A DNA stretch of 64,000 bases from Pseudomonas sp. Seg1 (GCF_018326005.1 NZ_AP021903.1:4373501-4437500); one strand, 5' to 3'; positions 24,461 to 33,389 are shown, numbered from the stretch's first letter. Numbers and translations: made by a program. Notes: a model not told the origin generated them from the letters alone.

Positions 24461-26049
24461 GTGCTACCCTCGCCGCTCCCGCGCAGCCGTTCAACGCGGC
24501 GGACATGACCACCGCGACCAAGGTGTTCGCCTTCGCGACGATGTGCATCGGCATGTTCATTGCGCTGCTGGATATCCAGATCGTCTCGGCGTCGTTGCGT
24601 GATATCGGCGGCGGCCTCTCCGCCGGCACCGACGAAACCGCGTGGGTGCAGACCAGTTACCTGATCGCCGAAATCATCGTGATTCCGCTGTCGGGCTGGT
24701 TGTCGCGAGTGTTCTCCACGCGCTGGCTGTTCTGCGCCTCAGCGGTGGGTTTCACCCTCGCCAGCCTGCTCTGCGGCGTGGCCTGGAACATCCAGAGCAT
24801 GATCGCCTTCCGCGCACTGCAAGGTTTTCTCGGCGGTTCGATGATTCCGCTGGTGTTCACCACGGCATTCTTTTTCTTCACCGGCAAACAACGGGTGATT
24901 GCTGCGGCGACCATCGGCGCGGTGGCGTCGTTGGCACCGACACTGGGCCCGGTGATCGGCGGCTGGATCACCGATATTTCCTCGTGGCACTGGCTGTTCT
25001 ACATCAACCTGGTGCCAGGGATTTTCGTCGCCGTGGCGGTGCCGATGCTGGTGAAAATCGATCAGCCGGAACTGTCGCTGCTCAAGGGCGCGGATTACCT
25101 GAGCATGGTGTTTCTCGCACTGTTTCTCGGCTGCCTGGAATACACCCTCGAAGAAGGCCCGCGCTGGAACTGGTTCAGTGACCAGACCATCCTGACCACC
25201 GCGTGGATCAGCGGCCTGGCGGGATTGGCTTTCATCGGCCGCACCTTGCACGTGGCCAATCCGATCGTCGATCTGCGCGCATTGAAGGACCGCAATTTCG
25301 CCCTCGGCTGCTTCTTTTCGTTCGTCACCGGGATTGGCCTGTTCGCGACGATTTATCTGACGCCGCTGTTTCTCGGGCGGGTGCGCGGCTACAGCGCGCT
25401 GGACATTGGTCTCGCGGTTTTCTCCACCGGGGTGTTCCAGATCATGGCGATTCCGCTGTATGCCTTTCTGGCCAATCGCATGGATTTGCGCTGGATCATG
25501 ATGATCGGCCTGGGCTTGTTCGCGGTGTCGATGTGGGAGTTCAGCCCGATCACCCACGATTGGGGCGCGGGGCAATTGATGCTGCCGCAAGCCTTGCGCG
25601 GGATTGCCCAGCAATTGGCGGTGCCGCCGGCCGTGACGTTGACGTTGGGTGGGTTGGCGCCAGCCCGTCTGAAGCATGCGTCGGGCTTATTCAACCTGAT
25701 GCGCAACCTCGGTGGTGCGATCGGGATTGCCGCGTGCGCGACCATTCTCAATGATCGCACCAACCTGCATTTCACTAGGTTGGCCGAACACCTGAACAGC
25801 AGCAATGAGGCGCTGAATCAGTGGCTGACGCAGGTCGGCGGCAACCTCGCGACGCTGGGCCAGATTGGTGATATTGGCGTCACCGCCAGCCTGCGCCAGT
25901 TATGGCTGCTGACCTACCGCGAGGCGCAAACGCAAACCTACGGCGACACCTTTCTGATGATTATGGTGTGCTTCGTCATCGCCACGGCAATGGTGCCCTT
26001 GATGCGCAAGGTACAACCACCGGCCGCGCCGAGTGCCGACGCACATTAA
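24457..26049 (+). CDS. EmrB/QacA-type MFS efflux pump (DHA2 family)
   Basis: A 530-aa integral membrane protein with 14 predicted helices. The DHA2 hallmarks are 'FIALLDIQIVSASLRDIGGG', 'TDETAWVQTSYLIAEIIVIP' and the motif C-like 'GPVIGGWITD' in helix 5. It should export hydrophobic toxic compounds by proton antiport with the HlyD-like partner immediately upstream. It is followed by a hairpin terminator at 26074. Substrate cannot be inferred. Confidence 0.92.
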   Translation: MSATLAAPAQPFNAADMTTATKVFAFATMCIGMFIALLDIQIVSASLRDIGGGLSAGTDETAWVQTSYLIAEIIVIPLSGWLSRVFSTRWLFCASAVGFTLASLLCGVAWNIQSMIAFRALQGFLGGSMIPLVFTTAFFFFTGKQRVIAAATIGAVASLAPTLGPVIGGWITDISSWHWLFYINLVPGIFVAVAVPMLVKIDQPELSLLKGADYLSMVFLALFLGCLEYTLEEGPRWNWFSDQTILTTAWISGLAGLAFIGRTLHVANPIVDLRALKDRNFALGCFFSFVTGIGLFATIYLTPLFLGRVRGYSALDIGLAVFSTGVFQIMAIPLYAFLANRMDLRWIMMIGLGLFAVSMWEFSPITHDWGAGQLMLPQALRGIAQQLAVPPAVTLTLGGLAPARLKHASGLFNLMRNLGGAIGIAACATILNDRTNLHFTRLAEHLNSSNEALNQWLTQVGGNLATLGQIGDIGVTASLRQLWLLTYREAQTQTYGDTFLMIMVCFVIATAMVPLMRKVQPPAAPSADAH

Positions 26050-26073
26050 CTTGAATCGCAAAGCTGCTTGACC

Positions 26074-26107
26074 CTGTGGGAGCGGGCTTGCTCCCACAGT
26101 TTTGTTT
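26074..26107 (+). terminator. REP-derived terminator after the efflux pump
   Basis: A perfect stem CTGTGGGAGC / GCTCCCACAG with loop GGGCTT, followed by TTTTGTTTT. It is a compact REP-type palindrome placed 25 bp after the stop and before the opposing AhpD-like gene. Confidence 0.75.
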
Positions 26108-26119
26108 TGCGGTTTGGCG

Positions 26120-26560
26120 TCAGATCTGTGGGGTTTTGCGAAAGCCTACCGCCAGCCGGTTCCAGCTGTTGATGGTGCTGATCGCGACGGTCAGGTCGAC
26201 CATTTCTTTCGGCGTGAACTGCGCGGCGACGACGTCGTAGTCTTCATCCGGGGCGTGGGTCAGGCTCAGTTGGGTCAGCGATTCGGTCCAGAGCAGCGCG
26301 GCGCGTTCACGCTCGCTGAAGAACGGCGCTTCACGCCAGGCAGTCACTGCGAACAGACGACGTGGCGTTTCACCGCCCTTGATCGCGTCGGCCGTGTGCA
26401 TGTCGATGCAGAAGGCGCAGCCATTGATTTGCGAGGCACGCAGTTTGACCAGTTCGATCAGAGTCTTTTCCAGCGGCAGCTTGGAGACGGCGGTTTCCAG
26501 GGCAATCATCGCTTTCATGGCGTCCGGGGAAGCGGTGTAGAAATCGGTACGAGCTTTCAT
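26120..26560 (-). CDS. Carboxymuconolactone decarboxylase / AhpD-like protein
   Basis: A 146-aa protein of the alkylhydroperoxidase AhpD-like core family. The active-site signature is visible as 'LVKLRASQINGCAFCIDMHT' with the C-x2-C pair and the following His, plus the 'WREAPFFSERERAALLWTE' segment. Such proteins usually act as thiol-dependent peroxide scavengers or as uncharacterised CMD-domain enzymes. The ATG at 26560 has GGAAA in good spacing; the longer frame adds six residues without support. It converges on the efflux operon. Confidence 0.88.
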   Translation of the reverse strand: MKARTDFYTASPDAMKAMIALETAVSKLPLEKTLIELVKLRASQINGCAFCIDMHTADAIKGGETPRRLFAVTAWREAPFFSERERAALLWTESLTQLSLTHAPDEDYDVVAAQFTPKEMVDLTVAISTINSWNRLAVGFRKTPQI

Positions 26561-26738
26561 GGCGGGTTTCCGGGGCAAGTGAATGTGTGACTACGTTAGT
26601 CCCGGCGAGTGGTTCGGCAAATAGCCAATATTCCAGAAGATCAGGAGGCCACTCGATTGACCGCTCGTCACCCTGTCGGCACCAAGTCTTCGGCGCGTCA
26701 GACCAATATCAGGTAAATCCCCTTTTTGGAGACGCACC

Positions 26739-27029
26739 ATGATCACGCGCAAACTTACTTCGTTATTGCTCGCCGGCCTGCTGGCCACGGCCTCCGCCGC
26801 TACCTTCGCGGCCAACGACGGCGCTGACGCCACCGGCACCAAATCCGGCGCCACCAGCGGCTCGACCATGCCACCGGACAACACCCCGGGCGCGCCTTCT
26901 GGCGGTAACAGTGGAAGCGGCGGCACCGGCACCAATGGCGGCGCCAGCGGCTCGGGCTCGGGTGCCGGTGGTGGCACCGGTTCGGCGGGTGGCGGCACGG
27001 GCGGTGCAGGCGGTGGCACGGGCGGCTGA
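26739..27029 (+). CDS. Small secreted glycine/serine/threonine-rich protein
   Basis: A 96-aa protein with a clear signal peptide (residues 1-25, ending TFAA) and a mature part made almost wholly of Gly, Ser, Thr, Asn and Ala, ending in a GGGTGGAGGGTGG tail. There are no cysteines. GGAG lies 8 bases upstream of the ATG. Similar low-complexity exported peptides occur in Pseudomonas, but I know of no defined function. It stands alone between an opposing gene and a BIME. Confidence 0.7.
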   Translation: MITRKLTSLLLAGLLATASAATFAANDGADATGTKSGATSGSTMPPDNTPGAPSGGNSGSGGTGTNGGASGSGSGAGGGTGSAGGGTGGAGGGTGG

Positions 27030-27101
27030 ACGAACAAGAGCCATCCGTGGTGAAAATCTCCCACAGGTTTCTGAGTTACCAATCCGGACTCAATGAAAAC
27101 C

Positions 27102-27194
27102 CCTGTGGGAGCTGGCTTGCCGGCGATGGCGTCGGCTCAGCCAGCCTCTTCTCATTGTGACCCACCGCTATCGCTGGCAAGCCAGCTCCCACAG
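27102..27194. repeat. REP pair (BIME)
   Basis: CCTGTGGGAGCTGGCTTGCC at 27102 and the inverted partner (GGCAAGCCAGCTCCCACA) ending at 27194. It separates two convergent genes. Confidence 0.9.
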
Positions 27195-27214
27195 TGTTTG
27201 TGCTGGTTTGTCAT

Positions 27215-28783
27215 TCAGCGGTCAGAGCGCATCAATTCCCCGATGCCGCCATCCAGCGACAGCACCGCCGCCCGATTGCGCCCGGCATTTTTCGCCTGGT
27301 ACAGCGCCGCATCCGCCCGTTGGATAAACACTTCCGGGTTGTCATTGCCATTGGGGATAAACGCATAGCAGCCCAGGCTTACGGTGAGATAACCGGTGGG
27401 TGAACCACTGTGGGTGATGCGCTTGTCGATCACACTGCGGCGAATCTGCCCGGCAATCGCCAGCGCGCCGTTGATGTCGGTATCGGGCAACAACACCGCA
27501 AACTCCTCGCCGCCATAGCGCACCGCCAGATCCGACTTGCGTTGACAGCAATTCCTCAGCACTTGCGCAACCTGGGTCAGGCACTGATCGCCGGCCACAT
27601 GCCCATAGGCGTCGTTGTAACGCTTGAAAAAATCGATATCGAGCATGATCAGGCTGACCGGGCTGACCTGCCGTGCGCCCCGGGCAAACTCGATCTCCAG
27701 CGAGCGTTCGAACAGGCGCCGATTGGCCAGCCCGGTGAGGCTGTCGTGGGTCGCGATCTGTTCCAGCGCCCGTTGCGCCTTGCGCAGGTTCTTCTCGATC
27801 CGTTCGCCATCGCGCACCTGATGGATGAACACCCAGCCGAACAGCCCGACGCCAAGAATCACCAGCGCCACCAGCACGCAGGACTGGAACGCACGCTCGT
27901 ACCAACCCTTGAGAATCGTGTCCCGCGAAGTCGCGGCAGACACCACCAGCGGGTACGACGCCAGTTGCCGATAGCCATACAAATGAGTGATGCCATCGAC
28001 CACCGAATTGATCATCGCCGTACCGGCCGCGGCGTTGGGCAACAGCTTTTTATAGATCTCGCCCTGGGTCAGTGACGTGCCAATCAATGACTCATCAAAC
28101 GGCCGCCGCGCGAGCAATGTACCGTCAGTCAAACCAAGGAACATGATGCCGTTGTCGTCAAGGCTGAAGCTTTCGAAGAACTGGTCGAAGTACGCCATCT
28201 TGATCCCGGCCATCAGCACGCCCTGAAAATTGCCGGCGCGGTCATTGACGCGTTTGGAGATCGGGATGATCCACTCACCGTTCTCGCGGCTGCGAATCGC
28301 CGGGCCGATGTGCGCCACTGTCGAGGCATTCTGCTGATGAAACTTGAAGTACTCGCGATCAGCCACGCCATTGCCACGGGGCAGATCGGCAAATGAGGTA
28401 ATCACCCACTGACCCTGACGGTCGAACAGAAACATGCCGTGCAACTGATTCAATTGCTGCACGCGACGGGCAAGGGTCTTCTGCAGACGCGGCCGCTGCG
28501 CCGCGCCGTAACCGTCGTCCTGAATCCAGTCGACCAGGCTGGTCATCACCAGATCCGCCGCCAGGAACGTGTCCTCGGCCTGCTGCGCCATCGCCCGGGT
28601 CAGATTGCTCGAAGCCATTTGCGCCACCGCCAGATCCTGGCGCCGCGACTGCTCCAGTTGCAGATACAGCAAACCGAACAGGCACAGACACACCGCAACG
28701 ATAAACAGCGCCGCCGCTTTGCGTAGCGGCAGACGTTTAAGCGTGCCGGGAGCCTGATGTGGATCGTGAATGGGGATAGGCAA
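27215..28783 (-). CDS. Membrane-bound diguanylate cyclase (dCACHE-GGDEF)
   Basis: A 522-aa sensor enzyme. A first membrane helix (residues about 23-42), a periplasmic double-Cache region (about 45-290, with 'GMFLFDRQGQWVITSFADLP'), a second helix (about 295-318), then a GGDEF domain ending near 510. The active site reads GGEEF ('AVRYGGEEFAVLLPD'), which is catalytically competent, and RKSD five residues before it is an intact inhibitory I-site. It should make cyclic di-GMP in response to a small periplasmic ligand. A TTG start at 28783 with AGGA upstream is used; no ATG is near. Confidence 0.9.
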   Translation of the reverse strand: MPIPIHDPHQAPGTLKRLPLRKAAALFIVAVCLCLFGLLYLQLEQSRRQDLAVAQMASSNLTRAMAQQAEDTFLAADLVMTSLVDWIQDDGYGAAQRPRLQKTLARRVQQLNQLHGMFLFDRQGQWVITSFADLPRGNGVADREYFKFHQQNASTVAHIGPAIRSRENGEWIIPISKRVNDRAGNFQGVLMAGIKMAYFDQFFESFSLDDNGIMFLGLTDGTLLARRPFDESLIGTSLTQGEIYKKLLPNAAAGTAMINSVVDGITHLYGYRQLASYPLVVSAATSRDTILKGWYERAFQSCVLVALVILGVGLFGWVFIHQVRDGERIEKNLRKAQRALEQIATHDSLTGLANRRLFERSLEIEFARGARQVSPVSLIMLDIDFFKRYNDAYGHVAGDQCLTQVAQVLRNCCQRKSDLAVRYGGEEFAVLLPDTDINGALAIAGQIRRSVIDKRITHSGSPTGYLTVSLGCYAFIPNGNDNPEVFIQRADAALYQAKNAGRNRAAVLSLDGGIGELMRSDR

Positions 28784-29066
28784 AACCGTGTCCTGGGCAG
28801 GTACGACAAGGGCGTGAGCCCGAAACCCTTATTTTTGTGAGCGTAGTTCACGCGGATGTACACGGCAAACAAGTGGCATCGGCACACGCCCAATTCCATA
28901 CCTATCGGCGCGGTGAGCATTTGGATGATTGTTTTGAACAACTTTTTTTGAACGTATGCCGTCAGGCTCGCGAAAACCCGGAGCAAACACTGATAGAGTT
29001 TTGACTTCTTGCCGCGATAACCACTTCAAGGCGTCCCTTGTTCAGCACACTACGGCCGCCCTGCTT

Positions 29067-29354
29067 ATGAGGTCTCTGATATTTTTTGCAGCGCTCGCAC
29101 TGGCTGCGGCACTGTTCGTAGGTTATTACGAAAAGATGGAAGATGCCGATCCCGAAAAGGTCTTCTTTCTCAAGAAACACCCGACACTGAAAATGCACTT
29201 TGTGAACATTTTTGCGTATGAAAGGGACGACAAGCACTTGTCCGAACTTGACGACGAAGAGAAGCGCCAGGTTATTGATTACTGCAAATATCGGTTAGGC
29301 ATTGCCACTGACCTGAAAGATCAGCAAGCGCTGGACGCCTGTAAACAGCGCTAA
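29067..29354 (+). CDS. Small membrane-anchored protein, unknown
   Basis: A 95-aa protein with one N-terminal hydrophobic segment (SLIFFAALALAAALFVGYY) followed by a charged soluble part ('HLSELDDEEKRQVIDYCKYR') with two cysteines. The ATG at 29067 is preferred to the upstream frame start at 28956, since only the shorter form starts at the membrane segment. The ribosome site is weak. I do not recognise the family. It is followed by a REP-type hairpin. Confidence 0.55.
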   Translation: MRSLIFFAALALAAALFVGYYEKMEDADPEKVFFLKKHPTLKMHFVNIFAYERDDKHLSELDDEEKRQVIDYCKYRLGIATDLKDQQALDACKQR

Positions 29355-29382
29355 GAGCGGCAAAATACTCCGGTATACCAAA

Positions 29383-29421
29383 ACCCTGTGGCGAGGGAGC
29401 TTGCTCCCTCGCCACAGGTTT
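29383..29421. repeat. REP-type hairpin (GTGGCGAGGGAGC class)
   Basis: AAACCTGTGGCGAGGGAGC-like arms around a TTGC centre form a near-perfect 18-bp hairpin between two convergent genes. Further copies are at 31712 and 31786. It may also act as a bidirectional terminator. Confidence 0.85.
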
Positions 29422-29450
29422 AGTGCTTGTCTTCTCGACTTTGAGTCAAA

Positions 29451-30116
29451 TCAACGCGACGGCGGCACTCGAATATCCCCCGCCCGGCACTGAGTCTTCA
29501 CACCCTTGCCGCACGCGCCAAACTGCAAATCCTTGCCCATGCACACGCGCACTTCCGACAACTCCGGACCACTGCAAATGACTGCAATGCCGTCCGCCGG
29601 TATCCCCGGATTGGCTTTGCGGAACAAATCGGAAATTTCCTGCGCCTCGAAGTAATAGGAAGTGCTGAACGGTTGCAGCTCTTGAGGAATTATCACCGCG
29701 CCCACGGCTTTATCCGCCGCATCCAGATAACCCATCGCACCGAGGCCGCTGCAGGTGCCGTGCTTCGACCATTCGTGATCGAGCAGCTTCTTGGTCGGGA
29801 ACAGCGTCAGGCCTTTGCTGCTTTCTGCCGCCGACAGCGTGGTCAGCGGCGGGCAGGATTCCGGCCAGCCACCCTTGGCGTATTGCGGCCACAAACCGTG
29901 CAGGACAAAGCCGTAACCCTTGCCGGAACATTGCACATCGTCCTTGTGGGTGAGGCAAAAGGTCGGCGACCAGGACAACGTCAGCAGGTAGTAATCGAAC
30001 ACCCCCGCCACCGATTCCGCCTGCGCTTTGCTCGACTGCGATTGCCGCGCCGAACTCAGGCCGATACTACCGGCCGTCAGCGCAATCACCGCCAAAATTG
30101 TAAACAGCTTTTTCAT
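29451..30116 (-). CDS. Secreted/periplasmic ribonuclease T2
   Basis: A 221-aa RNase T2 family enzyme with a signal peptide (about 1-30). Both catalytic segments are present: CAS I 'GFVLHGLWPQ' and CAS II 'DHEWSKHGTCSG', each with its catalytic histidine and the Glu/Lys of CAS II. Cysteines that form the conserved disulfides are visible. It cleaves RNA through 2',3'-cyclic intermediates, in the periplasm or outside. The ATG at 30116 has AAGGAG in good spacing; the longer frame is not a signal peptide. Confidence 0.92.
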   Translation of the reverse strand: MKKLFTILAVIALTAGSIGLSSARQSQSSKAQAESVAGVFDYYLLTLSWSPTFCLTHKDDVQCSGKGYGFVLHGLWPQYAKGGWPESCPPLTTLSAAESSKGLTLFPTKKLLDHEWSKHGTCSGLGAMGYLDAADKAVGAVIIPQELQPFSTSYYFEAQEISDLFRKANPGIPADGIAVICSGPELSEVRVCMGKDLQFGACGKGVKTQCRAGDIRVPPSR

Positions 30117-30281
30117 GTACCCGCTCCTTGGGACGCCTGCGTCCGTGGTTTTCGTTGCTGACCAGACGTGGTCAGCGGTGATTTGGACACGCTTGTGTTG
30201 CAGGCGCATGACGCAAGGCAACGCCCTACCCCGTTGAAACGTCTACGATTAACAGGCAGACATCAAACACAGGGATCTGAA

Positions 30282-30764
30282 ATGAGTAAAGCAGACGAAC
30301 TCGCCGCGAAGCTCAAGCAAACCCGGCACACCCACGCGGACGACATCACCTGCGCGGAACTGGAGATCGATTGCTGGCCGGCGCAGGTCTACGACCTGTA
30401 CCACCGCATCGAAGCATGGCTGCAACCGGTGACCGAAGTCGGCCTGAAGATTCGACGCAATCCTACGCACATATGCGAAACCTCCCCGGATGGCGAATCC
30501 CACGATTACGCCATCGACCAACTGGTCATAGAAGCGAACAACCAAAGCCTGACATTTGATCCCATCGCCCGCTTTACCGAAGATGGCGCCGGACGCGTGC
30601 AAATCACCCTGCCAGACAGAAACACTTACCTGCTGCGCACCGTCGATGAACACGGCGAAAGCCATTGGTGGCTGCAGACCGTTGAAACCGGGCAGGAACT
30701 GGATGCGATTGCGCTGACGGAAAACAATCTGCTGCAGGTGGTGCAGGAAGGTTTGGGCTTGTAG
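30282..30764 (+). CDS. Conserved hypothetical protein, 160 aa
   Basis: A soluble acidic protein with no signal peptide. I do not recognise a domain. Its N-terminal 'MSKADELAAKLKQTRHTHAD' and the 'AELEIDCWPAQVYDLYHRIE' segment look well ordered, and codon use is normal for the chromosome. AGGGA precedes the ATG at 30282. It is divergent from the RNase T2 gene and followed 76 bp later by the PheC-like gene, with which it might be co-transcribed. Confidence 0.6.
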   Translation: MSKADELAAKLKQTRHTHADDITCAELEIDCWPAQVYDLYHRIEAWLQPVTEVGLKIRRNPTHICETSPDGESHDYAIDQLVIEANNQSLTFDPIARFTEDGAGRVQITLPDRNTYLLRTVDEHGESHWWLQTVETGQELDAIALTENNLLQVVQEGLGL

Positions 30765-30840
30765 GCGCACTTCGCCGATAGGGATCAGCGCCGAGAACGT
30801 GGTTAACTTCTCGCTCCGATCCCTTTGAAGCCCGACGGAC

Positions 30841-31626
30841 ATGACAAAAACCACACTCTTGCTCGGTACTCTGCTGGCCCTGCCCCTGACCTTCAGCGTT
30901 CAGGCAGCAGAACAGACCTCACACCTCGACAGCATCCAGCAACAAGGCCAATTGCGCGTCTGCACCACTGGCGACTACAAGCCCTACACCTTCAAGCGCG
31001 ACGACGGTGATTTCGAAGGTATCGACATCGCCATGGCCCGTTCGCTGGCCGACAGCCTCGGCGTCAAAGTCGAATGGGTGCAGACCACCTGGAAAACCCT
31101 GATGCCGGACATGCAGGCCGGCAAGTGCGACATCGGCATGGGCGGGATTTCGGTGACGCTGGAGCGGCAGAAAAAGGCTTACTTCGGCAACACCCTCGAC
31201 ACCGACGGCAAAATCCCGCTGGTGCGCTGCGCCGATCAGTCCAAGTACCAGACGATTGAACAAATCAACCAGCCCAACGTGCGCCTGGTCGAACCGGCCG
31301 GCGGCACCAACGAAGCCTTCGTCCACGCCTTCCTGCCCAAAGCGCAACTGGCCCTGCACGACAACGTGACGATCTTCCAGCAACTGCTCGACAACAAGGC
31401 TGACGTGATGATCACCGACACCTCGGAAGCGCTGTATCAGCAGAAGCTCAAACCCGGTTTGTGCGCGGTCAATCCGCACCAATACATGCAGTACGGCGAG
31501 AAGGCTTACCTGCTGCCACGCGATGACATCAGCTGGAAACTCTACGTTGATCAGTGGCTGCACCTGAGCAAGGTCACCGGTAAATATCAGAAAACCCTGA
31601 GCGAATGGATTGCGCTGCCTCAGTGA
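30841..31626 (+). CDS. Periplasmic cyclohexadienyl dehydratase-like / family-3 solute-binding protein
   Basis: A 261-aa exported protein. A signal peptide (about 1-22) precedes a family-3 solute-binding fold. It closely resembles P. aeruginosa PheC along its length ('LRVCTTGDYKPYTFKRDDGD', 'MGGISVTLERQKKAYF', 'PAGGTNEAFVHAFLPKA', 'AVNPHQYMQYGEKAYLLPRD'). PheC converts prephenate or arogenate to phenylpyruvate or phenylalanine in the periplasm. Family members with this fold can also simply bind amino acids, and no ABC transporter genes are adjacent, which favours an enzyme. The assignment between enzyme and binding protein is not certain. Confidence 0.75.
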   Translation: MTKTTLLLGTLLALPLTFSVQAAEQTSHLDSIQQQGQLRVCTTGDYKPYTFKRDDGDFEGIDIAMARSLADSLGVKVEWVQTTWKTLMPDMQAGKCDIGMGGISVTLERQKKAYFGNTLDTDGKIPLVRCADQSKYQTIEQINQPNVRLVEPAGGTNEAFVHAFLPKAQLALHDNVTIFQQLLDNKADVMITDTSEALYQQKLKPGLCAVNPHQYMQYGEKAYLLPRDDISWKLYVDQWLHLSKVTGKYQKTLSEWIALPQ

Positions 31627-31711
31627 GCTTTTTCAGCGATTCACTGGCCTCGCTGCCCGGCGATAGAGAAAATGGCAGGTTTCTTCAAACACTATCTGTA
31701 AGAACACTGAA

Positions 31712-31815
31712 CCTGTGGCGAGGGGATTTATCCCCGATGGGTCGCGAAGCGCCCCCCCCCTTTTTTTCAGTGAAGCCACCGAAACTGTGGCGAGGGAGCT
31801 TGCTCCCTCGCCACA
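31712..31815. repeat. Two REP-type elements with a C9T7 tract
   Basis: A degenerate element at 31712-31735 (CCTGTGGCGAGGGGATTTAT then CCCC) and a perfect hairpin at 31786-31815 (TGTGGCGAGGGAGC/GCTCCCTCGCCACA). Between them is a run of nine C and seven T at 31752-31767. No gene lies in 31627-31830. Confidence 0.8.
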
Positions 31816-31830
31816 ATTCATCCGTCTACT

Positions 31831-32046
31831 TCAATCGTCATGCAGCATCCCGGAGCTGTACTGATTGAGACTGCTGCCAATACTGTTCCCGCCGAACTTC
31901 AGCGTCGTCGCATTACTACGCCCGTCCAGCGACTGACAATCCGCCGAAAAACAACTGGTCGTCGTTAACCCGCCTGCCCCCGAACAAGCACTCAACACCG
32001 ACACCGCAGCAGCAATCAACAGCACTTTGACGATATTCAGGCGCAT
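31831..32046 (-). CDS. Small lipoprotein, 71 aa
   Basis: The N-terminus MRLNIVKVLLIAAAVSVLSA followed by C is a lipoprotein signal with a lipobox LSAC at residues 18-21. The mature part is Ser/Gly/Asn rich with two more cysteines (SCFSADC) that may form a disulfide. The ATG at 32046 is preceded by GAGGGG. The longer frame to 32247 is antisense to the acetyltransferase gene. Function unknown; a Pseudomonas-type conserved small lipoprotein. Confidence 0.65.
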   Translation of the reverse strand: MRLNIVKVLLIAAAVSVLSACSGAGGLTTTSCFSADCQSLDGRSNATTLKFGGNSIGSSLNQYSSGMLHDD

Positions 32047-32182
32047 GGCACGATTCCCCTCGGGATAAAAAGCGACGATCTTGTGCCAACATCCTAGGCC
32101 TGCCCCACACACCGCAACATGAAACTTTCCTGATCGACAGCGCCGGTTCAGAATCGCCAGACCGCCAGACAAGGACATCCCC

Positions 32183-32734
32183 ATGCAACTCCTCCCCCTC
32201 ACCGACGCCAGCCCCGCCATCCAGGCCCATGTGCGCACACTTCGCAATCAGGAAGACGTGCGCAAGTTCATGTACACCTCCCATGAAATCACCGAACAGG
32301 AACATGCGAACTGGCTGACTTCTTTACAGGGCAATCCACGGCAACAAGTGTTTGTGGTGATCAAGGATGAACAAGCGGTTGGGGTTGTTTCGTTGAACGC
32401 GATCAACGAACTGCATAAAACGGCGGACTGGGCGTTTTATCTGGACGTTGGGTTGCAGGGTAAGGGGCTGGGCAGTTTGGTCGAGTTCTGGATGCTCGAT
32501 TACGCGTTTGATGTGGCGGGGTTGGAGAAGCTGAATTGCGAAGTGCTGGCAGTGAATTCGGCGGTGGTGAAGATGCATCAGAAATTCGGGTTTGAAGTGG
32601 AAGGTGTTCGGCGGCAGAACGTGGTCAAGGAAGGCGTTCGGATTGACGTAGTTTTGTTGGGGATTACCAAAGCTGAATGGCAGAACAAGCGCCCGACACT
32701 GGCCCCTGTTATCGAACGTCTTAATAACGTTTAG
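32183..32734 (+). CDS. pseH: GNAT N-acetyltransferase, PseH-like
   Basis: A 183-aa GNAT protein. The acetyl-CoA pyrophosphate loop is 'LDVGLQGKGLGSLVEFWMLD' (R/Q-x-x-G-x-G/A type); the C-terminus 'HQKFGFEVEGVRRQNVVKEG' is characteristic of PseH, the acetyltransferase of pseudaminic-acid synthesis. No other pse genes or flagellin glycosylation genes are in the window, so it may act on another amino-sugar nucleotide. AGGACATC precedes the ATG. The downstream DUF7079 gene starts 3 bp after its stop. Confidence 0.75.
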   Translation: MQLLPLTDASPAIQAHVRTLRNQEDVRKFMYTSHEITEQEHANWLTSLQGNPRQQVFVVIKDEQAVGVVSLNAINELHKTADWAFYLDVGLQGKGLGSLVEFWMLDYAFDVAGLEKLNCEVLAVNSAVVKMHQKFGFEVEGVRRQNVVKEGVRIDVVLLGITKAEWQNKRPTLAPVIERLNNV

Positions 32735-32737
32735 CGC

Positions 32738-33121
32738 ATGGAGCGCCCGAATTTGCGACGTGAACTGAGCCCTGCCGAGCTCTACAAAATCCGCGACGCC
32801 CTGTCGTGGATCTTTGTCGACACCGCCGTGGATTACCCCTACATCGCCAGACAAGTCGAAGGCTACGACCCGGAACAGATCAAAGACATCCTCTATTCAG
32901 AAGTCGCCGTCATCTGCGCCTGGAACCTCGCCGGCCCACTGCCGCCGATCTGGACAGGATTCAACGCCGACGAGTTGAATCAGGACATCGAGGACATGCT
33001 GCTGGCGAAGAAAAACAGCTGGATGCGACGGCAGCTCCATCGACTGCACACCGCTTGGTTGCGGTTTAACTATGGGGACGCGTGGAAAGAGCTTTCGGCG
33101 CACCTCAAACAATTGAGCTGA
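32738..33121 (+). CDS. DUF7079-like small protein (copy 1)
   Basis: A 127-aa cytosolic protein. The pattern 'YKIRDALSWIFVDTAVDYPY', 'IARQVEGYDPEQIKDILYSE' and a final Arg/Trp-rich helix matches the protein at 42539-42922 in the same window over the whole length. I take both as DUF7079 members, small Pseudomonas/Xanthomonas proteins without a known role. It starts 3 bp after the acetyltransferase stop, with no clear ribosome site, so translation may be coupled. Confidence 0.7.
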   Translation: MERPNLRRELSPAELYKIRDALSWIFVDTAVDYPYIARQVEGYDPEQIKDILYSEVAVICAWNLAGPLPPIWTGFNADELNQDIEDMLLAKKNSWMRRQLHRLHTAWLRFNYGDAWKELSAHLKQLS

Positions 33122-33128
33122 GCCCCCC

Positions 33129-33389
33129 CTAACTCGCAGCCGATGAAATAGCCCGCACACGACACAGTTGATCGAATCGATAACAGTTTTGATCGTCGAT
33201 CCGCTCGAAAACAGACATTGCGCCTTCGCCATTCACGCCGCGAATCAGCGCTTCATGGGCAAAGGTCGTTTGATCGCGCAAGTCCACAATAGGCTGAAAG
33301 GCGAAGGCGAAATCCATATCCGGCACGCCTTTGTTTTTACAGCCCTGACACGCCTCGGGAGCGGAGAATGATTTTGCAAAATAGCTCAT
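33129..33389 (-). pseudogene. EAL-domain (c-di-GMP phosphodiesterase) N-terminal fragment
   Basis: An 86-residue frame. After a C-x2-C segment (PEACQGCKNKGVPD) comes the start of an EAL domain, 'FAFAFQPIVDLRDQTTFAHE' with ALIRG in place of EALxR. It stops at 'VRAISSAAS', where EAL proteins of this kind continue for about 170 more residues including the catalytic metal ligands. The stop is 8 bp from the end of the opposing DUF7079 gene. The gene is evidently truncated by a rearrangement and cannot be active as a phosphodiesterase. Confidence 0.7.
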
